Positions 30,901-45,900 of a stretch of DNA of 64,000 nucleotides are shown one piece after another (the stretch's first letter is position 1; every line of letters starts with the position of its first letter). The DNA comes from Oegoconia quadripuncta. Taxonomy: Eukaryota > Arthropoda > Insecta > Lepidoptera > Autostichidae. The DNA lies in assembly GCA_949316235.1 (NCBI GenBank), contig OX438747.1:3906501-3970500 (forward strand), in the 5' to 3' direction. Below the pieces are notes generated by a model. The model was not told the origin of the DNA, ran no database searches, and saw nothing but the letters and a program-made list of their open reading frames with translations. Made by a program: the position numbers and the translations under genes.

Positions 30901-33900
30901 TTGCCTACTCGCATCCCCACAGCCTCTTAACCTTGAGTGATACAAGCGTATAAACAGAACTTTAAACTTGACTCAATGTAATTGGTAATTTGAGCCCAAT
31001 TACCAACGTCATTATAAAACAACTAGTAACAAATATACCTAAATTGAACATAATGGCTGCTTGTAAAAAGGTGATTATAAATGATCTAACTGCGAATTAC
31101 TCGCAGTTATTTGTTCACTAATAAATAATTGAGGAATCAATTTCGACTTAAATTGACTATTATTAAGAGTCGTGGTTTTTTACGTTAGAAAATAAACGAG
31201 TGGCCAGTTTCTTACCGAGTCTAGGATGTTTATATAAATATTTATGTATGTTTATCCGTTATCCCGTTATCTAGTATCCGTAGCACAAGCTTTGCTTAGT
31301 TTGAGACTAGATGATTGGTGTAAGTGTCAGAAATATTTATTATTATTATTTAATATCATTCTGCCAACCCTGTGACAAAACGATGTGCACGCCACTGTAA
31401 GACAGCCATTCCCCATAAATGAGATTTTCTTGACCTCAATCAGGTGATGTTAAGTGAAAATGAGGAAAAGTGGAAGCCTGACCCGGTAACATTTTGGTCT
31501 TCCGATCGTACCTCTAGTAGCCGCAAATACTAAACAACCATAACTATGTAGGTTACGTGGGGTTTCCCACGCTTTTGCTCATTGACTTCCCATTTCCGTC
31601 TGTTCATTGTTTTAATGATCCAACGTACACCAAGAGATGTATACTCGTATATATATCCCATTTCCTATATTACCTTGAGAACGAATGTCTAAAGAGTCGA
31701 TTCAAATAAAATGATTGTATGTCGTGCTTTAACTGACGGCCGATTGGTGTAGTGGATAGTGACCCTATCAGCGAAATCAACGGTTGCGGGTTCAAATCCG
31801 AGGGGTAAATGTTTGTGTGATGAACACGAACATTTATTCCCGAGTCTTGGATGTTTATATAAATATTTATGTATGTTTATCCGTTACCTAGTATCCATAG
31901 CACAAGCTTTGCTTAGTTTGGAACTAGATGATTGGTGTAAGTGTCCGAAATATTTATTATTATTATTAATGTACCTTTTTAGATCGAGAATTTTGAAGTT
32001 CTCTAGTAATTTGACAGTAGACAAATTACTTATGTGTCTCATAACCTTCATAACTACGTGATATCATCATCAAAACCCTATAGAGGACCATTCATGGCGA
32101 AAACCGTCTCCTAACGCTCACTAGTCTATCCACTGGATTATTCTCATTTACTACTAGATGATTGGTGTAAGTGTCCGAAATATTTATTATTATTATTAAT
32201 GTACCTTTTTAGATCGAGAATTTTGAAGTTCTCTAGTAATTTGACAGTAGACAAATTACTTATGTGTCTCATAACCTTCATAACTACGTGATATCATCAT
32301 CAAAACCCTATAGAGGACCATTCATGGCGAAAACCGTCTCCTAACGCTCACTAGTCTATCCACTGGATTATTCTCATTTATTGCTCTCCGCTTACTTTAG
32401 TGACTTATTAGTAATCTGTGTCTCCGCTTTGCCTTCAAACTAATTTTACGTCGTCATAGGTACTATGTTTCGTGCAAAGTTATTACTTTATTAAAATAAT
32501 ATATGAAAATAGCAGGAAAAAATAGCAAAGAAATCTAGTTTTTATCTATAAATAGTTTTAGTGCGATACGAGCTACGTTTTTAACCCCGGACGAAAAACA
32601 ACGGGTGTTATGTGTTTGTGTGGCATGCGTGTGCATGTGTGGCTAACAAGGTGTGTGTGATCAGTCTTTGTCTAAATCTAAGCCATGTTTGATGAAAATC
32701 AGTGAATACAATTTCAAGAAGAAAGAATTTCAATTTTTTATTTGTAAATGTGTGTTTTATATATATATATATATATATATTTTTTATTTGTACATGTGTA
32801 TTTACTGTTTCGTTTTGTAAATATGTACAAAATTCTTGGTGTGATTTTTGTCGAATAAAGAAGAAAGATATTAATACAGTTGTTAGGTGTATTCGGATGC
32901 ATGATAGTCTTTCTGGGGTCTTCTAAATTTATAGTTATTTTCCTTTAATTTCCTTAGTATTTTATTTATTTATTCATACAGACAATACAGAAATCTTATT
33001 ATCCTGCATACAAGATTCATAATATTGATTGTTAAATACAATACAATATATATACAATTTATTATTAAAATATCACAAATAAAAAACTAGCCCCAAGTCT
33101 CTGGTTGATGGAAAGGTACCCAGAAGGCTGGCCGCATTGCCTCGCTGTATAGCGAGGCTGAGTCTTTGACCAAAATATAGGCCAGCCCTCCGATCGTGGG
33201 ATGCATCAACCAGACGCTCAGATAACTCCCTAAAAAGAGTGTGAGCACCCGGTCCCCACGGCCCAAGCGTTTCTACACCAAACGGCGCAAATAGGTGGTC
33301 TCCACTGAGACCGGCATATTTGCGTCGTTTAACGCTTTCTGCCAAGGCGGCAGCGGAACCAGCTGTACCGCTTGTACTTGGAAGATGGGAAGGAGCAAGG
33401 GTATCGACGCAGGTTGCATCCCATACCAAAGACCTTCCCAGTTTCCAAGGCACGAGGGTCATACCGTCCGGCCTTTTGCCGTCATCCCTCGCCAGTCCAT
33501 TAGGTTCCAGGATTGCGGGGGACCCAGCCGTGGTAAAGGCCCGGCGGATAACGTCGTTTAATTCCGCATGACGTGGAAAACGCCCAGCGCTCCTGCAGCA
33601 TGACAAACCGTGGTGGCCGAGTTGCGACACCGCATGTCCACAGCTGCACTCATGAGGGGTCATGCAGGGGGCGCCTAAGCGAAGGGCCGTGGCGACTCTA
33701 AACGTGGAGCGATCCAGTAGCGTACCGATATTAGTCGATGGAAGGGCCTGAAGCCATAAACCCGACTCCCATTCGCCGACAGCTAGGAGGCGAGCGCGTT
33801 CTGCGGGGTTGGTTGACGTGTTAATAAGGTTATCCCGCACCAACCTGCAGAGCGGCTCGTCCCACATTTTCTGTGACGAAGGAATAGTCGGAAACTCAGT

Positions 33901-36900
33901 CCTCGGGCAGGCCAACGTCCATGCATTCCTGGCCTCAAATAAGTATGCCACCTCGCAAACGTTGGAACCTGAGCTCAAGATTTTACTTACCAACGTTTGC
34001 GTGCTGTGAACAGAGGATAGGAAAGCAGGTAATGAAACACTGGAAATTTTGCGGATTCCGAGACCCCCAAACCTGATCGGTAGGGAGGCCTGGGTCCATG
34101 TATTGATTTCGAAATTCGTATTGAGCATGGTAACTAGCGACTGTTTAATGGTGTTATCGAGTCGATAAAGTAAATCATCGTGTTTCCATAACTGACAGCA
34201 CCGTAAAACATACGTAAATTGTGGTACGAAGAGACAGTAACGGAGGATGGTATAAGCTATATGGGTACTGATGTTCTGAAGGCGATCTGACGCTTCTATA
34301 AAATTTTGAATTTTGTGGTCTATAAAGGAGGGAAAGGATTCATCAAAAATTGGTGCCCCTAGAAGATGAAGCGTGCTCTTGTCGACAATGTTAATATTTG
34401 GCGCCAGAGCATTAAAATATGATGCTATTGTTGATTTATCCGGGCATGACTCTGGGATATACAGCTCACATTTAGCTGAATTTAGTTCCAAACCAATGGC
34501 GCCAAATTCGCGAATCATGACCCGCAAATCCTCCAACACCGTTGACGCTTCACCACCAATAGTTCCATCATCAAGGTACCAAACATTAAATTTTGATCTC
34601 AATTTCTCTAAAATGGGATGGATCGCTAGACCAAAGACAGCCGGCCCGAGCGGGTCACCTTGCTGACACCCAACGGACGAATGTAATAAATTATCTTTGT
34701 AAATTAGTTTGGATGGCTCTTTATAACATTGCCATAAAAACTTATAAGCAAAGGGCAGCTTTGATTGCACTTGGGTCAGTAAGGCACCTCTATCGACTGA
34801 ATTAAAGGCATTCCTTACGTCAACTTTCAGCAGCACTTCACAATCCTGACCCATTAGATAGGTTCGAAGAGCATGTACCGACGCCTCACAGCCACCCTTC
34901 GAGCCAAAACCTAACTGAATTGGTTGAAAATAATTGGCTAGTTGTTCAGCCGCGCTCCTGCAGCAAAGTTTGGCTGTCAGGCGACGATACGTAGTGCCAA
35001 CGGCAATCGGTCTGACGCCACCGCCTTTTTTGTTCAAGGCTATGAGGTTCGCCCCATACAAGATATCGGTGACGGCATCTGCGACCGAGCCTGTCAACAT
35101 TAGATTTATTAATGCCGTTAGCTCTTTTAGCAGGCTATCTCCGGTATCCCCACAACCACTACCGAGTAGGTCCTTAAGGTGCTGTGGCGTCAGGCCATCA
35201 ATGCCCCCAGCAGAGCCAGTATTAAATGTGAAAACAGCTTTACGAACCGCATCGGTCGAGACTACAAGAGCGGCATCCGCACTGTTGGGGGCATTGGGCA
35301 AGAGAAGATCCGCTGAAGGCTGAGGATGTTTGCTACGTAGGGCAGCAAGTGTATCGGCAGAATCAGGCGCAACTGCATCAGAAGAAAAAAGAATTCGTGC
35401 GGCGCCCCTAATGTCACCATCACTTACTTTACCTTCCACATGTTTAAAAATGTTGTAGTTAGATTGTGAGCGTGAATGTCCATGCGCTAAAGAAATAGGA
35501 TTATTACAATTTTGTTTTAGGCGGGAAGTTAGGGTTTTTTTAGTGTTGTCAATTTTTTTTTCAATATGTAGGATTCGGTAAGGGAAGGTGAGCAGATGCT
35601 CCCAGGCTTTAATTGTATTTTCCCGGGTTACTTTTTTGATGCAATCTGTCAGAGTTTGGGCTACAACAATCCTCGCACCTCTCGGAATGCGTTTAAGGAT
35701 TGGTGCAGATCGTTTTAAACAGCTTAATGATTTCCAAAAGGGGGTGTCAGGTACTAAATGTGGATCGGTAGACGTAAAATTTGGCGCTGAGGACGGGATT
35801 TCAGAACGATTTTGATGCAATTTGCCTAAATGTATATTTAAACCCCTTCGTCCTTTGAAGAAGCGAGGCTGGGGGCATCTGGGGCACTGTATATAATTTT
35901 CCGTTGGTTCGCTACTGGATAGCCCTGCGTTTCCAGGGACGTGGAGTAGCATAGATTATTAAAAACTAATAAATGAATAGAAATAATCACAAAAGGAGAA
36001 CCTAAAACTAAATTGTTATAAATGTAAATAGAAATCAAATTATTTTACAACACTAATACCAATACTAAATTTACACAATACCTAAGTTTTTTACAATAAT
36101 AGTCACAGGCACTTCACTTTATAAAACATACAGGTTCGTTGCTAAACGCTGACATATAGCAGGCAGGCTTGTGTCAAAGATTGTCCTGTGATTGATCCAC
36201 ATTTCCTTAGTTAGTTAAGTTAGTTTTAATTTAGTTTCCTTACCTACTAGATTGTATGGTATATCTGAGATGCCCCGTGCGACAGGGCTGTACCTGCGCG
36301 GGACTCAAAAGGCCTCACTGATCGATGAGCAATAAAGTATTTTTATTATTTATTATTATTATTATTATTATATTCTTGTCCATCGTCTTGTACATCATCA
36401 TCATCAGCCCGTTACCATCCAACTGCAGGGATATAAACCTTCCCTGGTATATCTTCACATGCCTTTGAATATTTATTTCTTAGGCATGCAGGTTTCCTCA
36501 TGATGTTTCCGTTTAAGAGCAATCGAATAAATGCACATAAGTAATTAAATTAAATTTTAAAACTCACCCGGAATCGCACCCGGACCTCCTAAATTGGGAG
36601 ACTGAGCCACCGACGCCGTACATACTTCAAAGTAAAATGACGTTCGCAATCAACTTCTCAAAAAACCTCAAAACGAACACAAATCGATTTTTAGGGTTTT
36701 TTGGATCATTTAGATACGAACTGTCCCATTCGGTCTTTTATAAAATATATTTTCAGGTCGTCGACAAAAACTCTATTATCGTTCATTCACAATACGGGTA
36801 CAAATCCGATAAAATATCTATTCGTAATTTTAAGTCCATTCTTGCAGATAAACCTCTACCTCGTCACAAGTCTATAGAACCCCCTTTCTGAACCTATAAG

Positions 36901-39900
36901 CCTAACAGAAGTCCATTGCTAAAGATAAGCCTCTCCTCTTGCCACAATTTGTATCGGATTCCATTGAAGCTCTAATCTTTGCTATAGGGTTGGCGATTGT
37001 AACTTCTTGGAAGTTACGTCACTGGGCAACGCAATCTACTGGTCACTCTGGAATTTTATGGCGGAGGCCTATGTTCAGCTGTGGACGTCCTGTGGCTGAT
37101 ATGATGACGATGAATGACTGTGATTTTTGGAATTTACGTCACTGGGCTCGCTATCTATTGTTGTGCTTATTATCCCTTAGTCAACTTAATCGGGCGTACG
37201 CTGATGGTGGATCGAACGTCCGTCGCGGTCAATTTCAAATTGTCTCAGCTGAGTATTTCGGATTCGATATGTATTCGAATTGAATAACGAGAACTGCTAT
37301 AACATAATACAAGCCTAGTCGCTTAATGTGGAACTAGATGGGGCTGTGTGTATGTCCAATGCTACTTTTATTTCAGGGCGAATATATTCCAAATTATGAA
37401 TTGTTATACCACTGCATCATTTGAAATACCTATTACAAAATTGCTTAAAAACTTGTCTCATATAATGACAACCCTACTAACACACCTTGAATAAACATTG
37501 TATCTGAAATATGTGCAAGCAAGTGTAAAATTAGGGTTACCACTCATAGAAAACGCTCGACTAGGCACATACTCTACGACTATATATAATAAATTTTATA
37601 AGACATTTTGTTTTGTAAAAAAAAAACCTTTGCTAACCTATGATATGGAGGAGTGGTTCTGTAGTAGGTATAGGCTTTTCTAAGCTTAAAAGGAGGATCC
37701 TACAACTTATATTGCCAATATGTAATAAAGGAAATAAGCTATTTTTGATTTGATTTTTGATTTGATACTCCACTCTACTAAAGTACTACTAAAGTACTAA
37801 AGTACTAGTAAAGAGAAGATCTCTTGCCACGGACATTTAAAAAGGAGTCTCGAAGTCGACAAAGGAACAATATTGTATTTATGTGTACAGCTATTAAATT
37901 ATATTCGAAAGTTGGCGTTACAAGCACTTTTAGAACACCCAAACTAATGTTTGGGATATCTGTGACCACCATTTGGGGCTAAAGGTCGTTATGTTATGTA
38001 CTATTATCATAAAAGCAAGATAATAAGAATAAGAATAATTTATTTTTAACTACAAGTAAATACAGTAGTGTACAACCGGTAAAATTTTGTAATATTCATT
38101 AGGATTTCTAAAAGTACGTTCCCAGCTGATGCTCATGCTAAGCATTAAAAATACTCGTGTTATAAGCATCAGCTGCTAACTCCTCAATGGAATAATAAAA
38201 AACGACATTTGCACAAAAGTTATGTGTGTGTGTGTGTTGTGTAGGTAAGTGTCTGTGGTTTGTATGTGTGTGTGGCTGTATTCATTACTTTTTTATGTTA
38301 TACTGCATAGGATAGGTAGTGGCAATATTTCAGTTTCAAAATCCCTAGACAATAGCCATATTTTTACTTTCTTACGTATCTTGAGCAGTTGACAATTTGA
38401 AGTTGTTTTTCTATTGGTGTAGTGGATAGTGACCCTGTCAGCGAAATCAACGGTTGCGGGTTCGAATCCCGCGACGGGTAAATGTTTGTGTGATGAATAT
38501 GAACATTTATTCCTGAGTCATGGATGTTTATATAAATATTTATGTATGTTTATCCGTTATTTAGTATCCATAGTACAAGCTTTGCTTAGTTTGGGACTAG
38601 ATGATTGGTGTAAGTGTCCGAAATAGTTATTATTATTTATATTATTATTAATTTCGTATACAAGTTTACATGTCCGAAAATTTTTATTATTGATCTTAAT
38701 AAAAGTTGATGACATGTCTTTGAAGCATTTCGGAAAATATCATCCTCATTATAAATATGAATCCTACATACGATTGGATCATGTGACAACCCTATCGTGT
38801 AATGTTATTAGCACAATGAGCGATTACCTCATCCCATATCCGATAACCGTTTGCAAATCGAGGGCAAGTTAGTTTGCCGTGAGTTACTAACATATGTTAG
38901 TCAGTCAGTAACCTTAGAGATTTCTCGGCTCATCTGTTCAAATTAGTACACGCCATGACTGATGGATGGATTAGTAATCTCATATGAAAAAATTTGGACA
39001 GTATCTCAAGAATATGCCTACTTATTAAGACGAAACGATCTAAATTTTCATACACTTTTTTTGATACATATTTTATTATTTATTTGCTTATGTTAAGAAA
39101 AACCAACTAAATCACTAAATAACAATGGAAAATTATACCCTGACGACTAAAATATAGAAATATTGTAGAAAATGTATATATATATTTCTACAACAATATA
39201 TCTAGTATAGACTTATTATTATAGACCGATTGGTGTAATGGATAGTGACCCTGTCAGCGAAGCCAACGGTTGCGGGTTCGAATCCGCGAGGGGTAAATGT
39301 TTCGTTTCCCTTTCGCTGCTGCGACACTTATCTGAGTGTTCTGTTATTTTATTTGCCTAACAATTGTTGTATATGTGTCGAAGTGGCGAATAAACAGTTT
39401 CTTTTTTCTTTCTTTCTTTCTCATTCCTTGGGCAGTCGGATAAAAATAAAAAATAGTCATTAGTGTTTACCTACTTTCATTTTGAGATCACTATATTTTA
39501 AGAGTTTTCGGGGTGTTAAAGAGAAATACAAAAATCATTTAGTAATGTTCACGAAAGCTACAATAAAAAATGAATTCTTGATTGGAAAAAAAAACGGTTT
39601 TCTAATGACTCAATGCCTACTAAATGATAATCGTTCCAGACCAATGCACAAGTTTATTGAAATTATCGCGTGAAGTCAGCGAAGAGAAGGCTACGGTTTA
39701 CGTAAATAGGTAAACCAACGTAATTAATATCATTCCAAATTGAAATTTTAACGTAAAGCGCAAAATATCGGTCGGTTGAAAAATTTCACAAGCTGCGGAT
39801 AAAATATTTAGAAGTACACTCAACTGCGCAACGAAACATGACCATCTGTTCACATTAAAAATTACTTCAAATGCACGGGGTCAAATTTCTATTCACTTGA

Positions 39901-42900
39901 CTGTACATTTAATAATTATTGAATTATCTAGATATAAATAATATTACCACCTATCATAAACAACTGAAAGGTATTGCTAGATTCGATTCCCAGAGTGTCG
40001 TAAGATAGATTTTCCAAAATAATTAAAAAAAAATCCAAAATGGCGCTCGCTAAATACGAAGTAATCGGACTTCCTAGCATTCCAGCGAATAGCTTGACGG
40101 ATTTTGCAGTCGGGTTTATGGTTTTGAAATACTTCATCATCATCATCAGTCCGTAAACATTTTTTTTATGCACAACGGGTTGGTACTTGACCTCAATGAC
40201 ACCTGATGTTAAGTGAAGATGAGGTCGAAGGTGGGAGCGTACTGACCCGGAAACCCCAATTTGAGGGACTGGCTATCTTATCTCTGACAACCGGAACACA
40301 ACAATGCTATTAACATTGCTGTTTGGCGGCAGATTTATATAAGATGGTGGTAGCTAGCCAGGCGGACATTTAAAATGCCCTACTACCAACCAAAAATATC
40401 TTTTGAAATTACGTAAATTGTAATAATTACGCTTCCACTCTCTGCCTTAGCTTCACTTAACATCACGTGTGATTTAAGTCAACTCCTAACCCGTTGTGCA
40501 TGAAATAAAAGAAATGAATCAATACCTACACTCTCGATAAACTATTAGACAATAATACAGGCAGATAATGAACACTTCAACCGTTTCCGTAAATGTAACG
40601 ATTACGAATCGATTCACAATGCAGCCGCGTTATGATCGATTGCTGATGCGAGATCAATCGATTTGGTTCGCTCGACCCAATCGCTGCGAAACTGGAGCGC
40701 GGGACAGACAATGATTATTACTATTGTTTCTTTAACTCCCGACGTAAAATGAGGGGTGTTATAATTTTGAAGCCTGTCTGCCTGTGACATTGTAGAGCCA
40801 AGACGGAATTGGTTCAGCCCTTTTCCAATATATTTCAATTTAAAACAGGTGCTTTATTTATCCGGCAAATGTTTAGTGTCTGGAGGGTTTTCAAAATTTT
40901 CAACTTACGTTAAAAATATTCCACTTTATAATAATAAGTTCAAAGTTGACAAGCTAAGCGCAGAAGTTATTATAAAATTCACTTTAAAGACAGCCTTGGA
41001 CTTTAAGTTAGAGTGTTTAAATTTTATGAAAAAAAAAAACAAAAATCGTGTTCCGGGAGCTGCCCTCGAGTTTATTTTCGTCTTAAAAAATAAAAAAAAA
41101 TCTAAATAACCAAGACTAATCTAACGACACTTGGCACTTCAAAAGGGCTATGGTCTTATCGGTGGAATAATGACCATGTCTCTCTACTTTCGGTGGTGTT
41201 AATGATGGTAGAGAAGAGATGCCTGTTAGCCACGTTGAGAACCGAAGAGGAAAGATTTATAGGTCACTTGATACGACATGATATTTTTTTGAAGAACATA
41301 ATTGAGGGAAATATTGAGGGAAAGTGAGGAAGGTGAAGACCTAGGCGCAATTACTTGTGAAAGAAAAGGTGAATGTCGTGTCGTACCAAGAGGTTAAATC
41401 GAGGCCGGAAAGTAGAGACATTAGGTCCCTACCTACTAATAATTAATTAATTAAAATATATATAAATATCTTTTGACATACATACCTAGCGCAATCTAGT
41501 TCTACATTAAGCAACGAAGCTTGTTTTATGGATACTAGATAATTATAGTAGATACAAATGAAAGCGTGCATAACGGATTAAAACAGCATATATTTTATCC
41601 CGATAAAGTGCGAGTAGTTCTCGCGGGATAAACAAATTAAACATATTCGCAATACAGTTAATCCGCGGAGGCGGAGCCGCGGGCAAAAATCTAGTCCTAA
41701 ATAAATAAAATAGAATCACAATAATGTGTGGCGACATTCATAATGTAGGTGAACAAATATTTAATAACATCTGTGGTAAACTCAGAAGACTATAGGTAAA
41801 TACTTGAGTGGTCCCGCTTCTCGACAACAAATAGAGTATTACTAAGTAAATAATTATCACTGCCACCGTGGCGCAATGGGGGGGTTGCGGATTCGATTCC
41901 CAGCAGGATAGATACATGTTGGTACTCTGTTTGGTTGGTGGTACGTCATTGGCAAAATGTCCGCATGTGTAGCTACCACCGTCTTATCTAAGTCTGCCGC
42001 TACACAGCAATGTTAATATCCACTGTTGTGTTCTCGTTGTCAAAGATTAGATAGCCAGTCCCCCAAATAAGATGGGGTTTCCGGGTCAGTGCGCGTCCAC
42101 GATCGGCCTCATTCAAATCAAATCAAATCAAAATATTTTATTTCATAGGATAAAATTGTCACTTGTAAAAGTCACTATTAATATTAATATTACATTTAAA
42201 TTTACTGCTCATTCACCAAACTGACTCCCCAGAGAAGAACGAGCAAGAAACTCTAGGGTTGCTCTTTTAAACAGATTATGGGTTACAATTTGTGATTTGA
42301 TAATTATATATGAATAATCAGACATGTACAGGCTTGCTTATCATTCAAATAGTCAGTGATTTAAATTTTTTAATTTCTGTTTTATGGTTCTTTAAATTTA
42401 TTTAAAGGTAAATTTTGAATATCTACTGGAACCTTATTATAAAAGCGTATACATTGCCCTTTGAAGGATTTCCTAACTTTGTGAAGTCGGCTAACATAAA
42501 CAGATAACTGGTTCTTATTCCTTGTATAACATTGTGCCTATCACTATTTTTAGCGCATAAGGTTTTTTTTTTGTTTAACATCAGGTGTGATTGAGGTCAA
42601 GTGCTAACCCGTTTTGCATAAAAAAAGATAAATCATGTCAGCCACAGGACTTTCACTACTGAACGTACTAACTCCATCGAACTATTTTAGTCTGAGAGAG
42701 TACCTTAAAAAAAACAAATAACTAGAACGTCATAATAAAACTTTAAACGGTTCTAATGAATTTAAGATAATAATGGTGTTACTACACAGTCATTTAACAC
42801 ATAAATTCAGGTCAACCTTGAGCTCTCCAACTAGAAAAAACAACCTTCGTACGCCAAGTGTGTACACACGGGCGTAGTATACATATCGCCTGGTAGTTAA

Positions 42901-45900
42901 GTAGAGACCTTGTAGAGGCACTCTGAACAATAAATTGTATAAATCAACGTTATACAATTAAATTGCCTGTGTAGATTTATATGTAGCAAAGGTTAATCCT
43001 ATTACAAACAAACGATAAATTGAATCCATCGTGCTCTGCTCCTGCGCAACTTTGAGATCGGAGAAGATCAAACCTAATGGTGCAGAAACCGTGTGAAGTC
43101 TTAAAGTTGGTTAACGAGGGAAATGTAACTAATATTATAAATGCGAAGTTTGAATGTTTGTTTATTTGTTTGTTTGTTTGGTTGTTCAATCACGGCGAAA
43201 CGGATGAATGGATTTGGATGGAATTTATTATAGTTAAGACATAGGATATTTTATGCATATTGGTACTTGACCTCAATCACACCGGATGTTAAGTGAAGAT
43301 GAGGTCGAAGGTGGAAGCGTACTGACCCGGAAACCCCAATACATTTGACAACCGGAACACAACAATGCTATTAACATTACTGCCTGGTGGCAGATTTAGA
43401 TACGATGGTGGTAACCAGGCGGATATTTAAAATACCCGCTACCACCAACCAAACCGAGTACTTAAACATGTACCCCGCTGGGGATCGAACCCGCGACCAC
43501 CGAATCGTAAACCCAATGTTGTTTACATTGAGCCACGCAGGCGGTTTTTTATCCCAATAAAGTGAGTAGTTCCCGCGGGATAAACAAATTTCCGCAATAA
43601 TTCCACGCAGGCGAAGCCGCGGGCGAAAAGCTAGTAGGAAAGAAACTAGCTCGCCGGTATATTACTCGATACTTAGGACTTCTTTGTTTCGGACGCGCTT
43701 TAAGACTTAATGTACCGGAAATTAACTCTAGTTTACTCTTCCAAAGAAATGTAGCTAATTATCAATCACTCTGTATAAACTTTGGACAGTTCCTATCACC
43801 CAGTTTTTCTATAAGACATAGGTATTTTCAATAGTGTTTTTTAAATTTGTTGTTTCATGTACATACTTAATTAATTTGTATAATTAATTCTCAATATAAC
43901 TAGTTCTCGATACAAATATTTCAGGATATAAGTCTCCATCGCGATAAGCAGTGACAATACGCGAATACAAATTGTAATCGTCCAGATGTAAAAAAATAAG
44001 CTATATTTTTCGATATTTTAGTATAAATAAATTGAAAGTGTATAGTGGAGCTAATTTGCATGATTGAATTTAAATTTATTAAAGTTCAATCATGCAAAAA
44101 AAAAAAATGACGAAAAACGAAATAATAAAATTTATTAAAGTCATTATATTATTTCGTTTTTCGTCATTTTTGTATTAAAAAAAATGTCGAAACAATTATT
44201 GAAATTATTAACACATCACTACATTCACGTAATCTTTAATTTTTATTACAAAACAGAATGTAAATAAATAAATACCCTTAGACATGCACACAGCGCTATC
44301 TACTTAGTTCCACACTTAGCAATTAGGCTTGTAATTATGAGATGGTTGATATACCTACTACACAAATACAATTCTTTTTTTTTTTGATGTTATAAATGAA
44401 TACATGTTATACATGAACACAATACATGTTATAAATGAAAACATCGATAAATCGGATACACCTGTATATGCATCATACACAAATAATACCCCAAGCGGGA
44501 CTCGAACCCGCGATCTTTTGGTATAGCAATCAATTCTAACTCTACACCAAACAAGTCGTCACATATTTTTTTATATGTGGTCGATTACAGTTTGTATGAA
44601 AAGTGATTACCATGGTTTACTATTTCTGATTCTCATGTCTCTATATATATATACACTGTCCCGCCGTAAAGTACGAGTAATAGTGACAAGTATTCTCAGA
44701 CTACAAATTGGTTTACACATAATAATTGCGTGTAAATATGTACCTACTTTATTATAATATAATCCCATTGTTGTCACTATTATTATACCACTACTGATAG
44801 TGGCCGTGCGTGATTGTTGTTTATACAACAATAGCCTTGCGCCGCATGCTTAGACTATCAGTTTATTTTGTAAAATTTCGCGAAAAAAAATTTTCTTTTT
44901 CAGAACATTCTGTCAAAAAAATTATGATTTTTGAGATTTTGAAATTAACCAATTTAAATGTTACATAAAATTTATTAATACACCATCTTTATCTGGAGCT
45001 CGTATCAAGTATTCTCAATTTAAAGTAATAAATTAATAAAGAGAGCTTCCTTGGAAGCTAAAGTTGTATTAAAGTTCTCTCGGGTAATAATGATATTTAA
45101 ATTTGGAACACCAAAATGTCAACAAAAACTTCTATCAAAAATAGTTTCGAAAAAAAAAACAAGGTTGTTCAAGGCATAACTTTCTTGATCCAAGGAGATT
45201 TTTATCTATAAAATTTGGCACATCAAAGAGACTTTACACCTATGAAAAATGTTTTACAAAAAACCTGGATGTATGTCTTATATTATTAGCTAATCACTTT
45301 CCTTTGCCTACGGAACTAAATATGTTAAAAAAAATTGTGATTTTCGATCGGTGATTTTTACCGCGAAATTTATAATTTCTTTATTTAACCTCACAGGTAG
45401 GTATATAAAGTATGCTCCTCGGCAACTCCTCGGGGATAAAACTGTCTTGGCCTTTGAGGATTTGATTTGTTTTTATTGATGTTCATATAATAAATTAATT
45501 AATTAATAAAGTAATAGTACCAATTTTATTGTAATTATATTGCAATTCCATTTAATTTTAACGGTAACCACTGTCAGTAACATAATAAGAATTTTTAATT
45601 GGCATAAGTTTATTATGAATTTTCTGTTTAAGAATTTGTAATAATGCTGTTGATTCTATGTAAAGAAATAAAATAAAATTAATTAAAATTGACAGATAAT
45701 GCAAGATTTTTGGTTAAATTACCAAAAATATGAATCAAAGAAAAAAATGCATAATAGATTTACTACATCATCAACAGCCTACAGGTCTCCACTGTTGGAG
45801 GGCACAGCCTCCTCTCACTGACAGAAGGTATGGGCTATGAACCACCACGCGAACCTAGTGCGGATAGGTGCATTTCTGTAAGATTAGAAGCCACCTGGCA

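Noticed and set aside
36637..36891. 84-codon frame in intron 1 as an exon or nested gene
   Set aside because: AT-rich, no signal peptide, no domain, and no flanking splice or promoter signal that I could defend.
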